Shown here: one piece after another, positions 62,486-64,000 of the stretch
Numbering within the stretch: the stretch's first letter is position 1
How the letters are laid out: the number at the start of each line of letters is the position of its first letter
Assembly (NCBI GenBank): GCA_039619475.1
Contig: CM077115.1
Location: forward strand, 66,160,864-66,224,863
Length of the DNA: 64,000 bases
Source: Icerya purchasi
Taxonomy: Eukaryota; Arthropoda; Insecta; Hemiptera; Monophlebidae
Direction: 5' to 3'
Notes under the pieces: model-generated
Told to the model about the DNA's origin: nothing
The model's input: only the letters and a program-made list of their open reading frames with translations
Database searches by the model: none
Position numbers and translations under genes: made by a program

Positions 62486-64000
62486 ACGATTAAAACAACA
62501 TCGTTTATTATAAAAATCGCGCCTCCTATTTATATTCTAAACCATAGATGGCTACAACGACGTTTTAATGTAGATTAAGCTTCGATTTTGCGTAGGAATT
62601 TTTACATCTTTATTTCCCTAATTTTATTTTTATTTATAAGTAATGGCTATATTATTCAGTATCTAACCCGCATATTTGATAAGGCGCGTACATACCGTCT
62701 ATAAGATATTGATGAAATCTTCTCTTCCTAAATGCGTACCAAATTTACCATTTCTGTCGGCATACGACACAATTTAAACCCTAATCGTTAAGTCTCGTAA
62801 AATGTTTGAACGGTAGTGCCACGGAAACTGTACACATTACCAGATTTAATTAATTTTCCGCATCTTTCGAATTTAGGTAGGACGAAAGCTTCGCAGTCGA
62901 GATGCTCGGCTACCAAAAAGCAGAGGTGAATTTTTTTTTTCGAAATTTGTATCGTTCCGGATCCAAATCGCTGTCATACACACTTAATCTGAAATCGAAT
63001 ACATGGGGGGGGGGGGGCTATACCAGAGAATTATCCGAGGAAAAGTAAAGGCTGACCCAACTAGAATGGAGTTCAACATCTTCTTCAGATCCATTAGGCT
63101 TAAAGTACACATGAAAGGAATTTCGCGATATACTTTATACCAAGGCTTACTTTACTTTTTGTATCTTTAAAATTTTCCACTTCCCGTCAATAGCCCTTTT
63201 GCAAATAAAACGTAAAATAATAAATAAATACTCTTCGACCATGATTATTCCGAAAGACGTTTTTTATTATCTTTTTTTTTTTTTATATAACATTACTTTA
63301 TTTTACCATTTTTATTGCATTCGAATTTACCGTGTTTTATTCGGAAGTAATTCTAATATTTTTCACAATAATTTTTAACAAATCACGTAAAACAGTAACT
63401 TTATACACGCGTCTGAATTAATTATACAAAAAACGACGCAGAGGATGCCATAGGAAAAATTTTAATTTTTGGCGTTACAGTTATACCAATAAACGAAAGA
63501 TCAAGTTTTATCAGGAAAACCTACATTCTATTTCATTTAATATAAAAGAAGAAGGCGATTAAAGGATTAATTAAAATAATCAAAATGTACATCTTTTAAA
63601 ATACTTTGCTATATTTTAAAAAACGGAAAAAAAAAAAAAAGGGAATCGACGAAGTTCATCAAAAACATTTTTCCCTCTTCAATCAAAAAACGAATTTATC
63701 CAACCCAAAAAAAAAAAAAAAAAAAAAAAAAACATCATCATCATCGAGCCAACTTATACGTTCCTAAGTCGTATTATTTATAAAATTAGAAAATTACAAA
63801 ATCTGTTGTAAAATTATTTCTATTTCATACGGTTCTCTTATAAACACTATATTTTCAAACTCCCATATATTGACGGCACTATTGGGAAACTTGCATTTTT
63901 TTAAAATTCCACTTTTAACACACTGCTACCCGACTGATGAAAACATTAAAACACTTTAAAGGCTGCCATCTTTCCTTCAAAAGCAGGAAGAAACGTACAT
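62486..64000. other. Right edge of window, no gene seen
   Basis: AT-rich, with a 13-G run at 63005-63017 and long A/T runs (about 63275-63284, 63628-63640 and 63706-63731). The missing 5' RECK exon(s) could lie beyond this edge. Confidence 0.4.

Noticed and set aside
1..64000. CRISPR arrays, operons, phage or bacterial insertion
   Set aside because: No regularly spaced repeats and no prokaryotic gene organisation; long intron-split coding regions and LINEs show a eukaryotic nuclear genome.

Overview
This is an AT-rich, intron- and transposon-rich animal nuclear genome segment, almost certainly from an arthropod. Insect is the best guess and a hemipteran is possible, but the sequence does not settle the order. 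There are no bacterial-style genes. Most open frames are short and fall in introns or transposon remnants.

The dominant gene is RECK (reversion-inducing cysteine-rich protein with Kazal motifs) on the minus strand. I could join 14 exons from about 59.1 kb (5' side) down to a stop codon at 7.0 kb. Every splice junction has an AG acceptor and GT donor and all phases agree. The exons sum to 2796 nt, i.e. 931 residues plus stop. They encode, in order, the second half of the first cysteine-knot repeat, cysteine-knot repeats 2-5, the Frizzled-like middle region, the EGF-like/cysteine-rich linker, three Kazal-type modules and a C-terminal domain ending in a hydrophobic GPI-anchor-type tail. The exon(s) holding the start codon, signal peptide and first CC motif were not found and probably lie right of the window.

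Layout, left to right: 1-7 kb is the 3' flank of RECK, with decayed non-LTR retrotransposons. 7.0-32.6 kb holds 13 of the 14 exons, separated by introns of 87 bp to 4.2 kb. 32.6-59.0 kb is one intron of about 26.4 kb with no detectable exon, filled with retrotransposon fragments, a tRNA-derived SINE, hAT-type MITEs and unclassified repeats. 59.1-64 kb is upstream sequence with one LINE-like fragment and an unrecognised 117-codon plus-strand frame at 62.1 kb, divergent to RECK.

Mobile elements include at least ten non-LTR retrotransposon fragments. Three share both a C-terminal Cys/His motif and a 3' tail, so they are copies of one family. One 241-bp MITE has 16-bp inverted ends and a perfect 8-bp target duplication. 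I found no CRISPR array, operon or convincing undescribed system. The most notable observations are the RECK gene structure and the probable paired loss of a disulfide in its first Kazal module.
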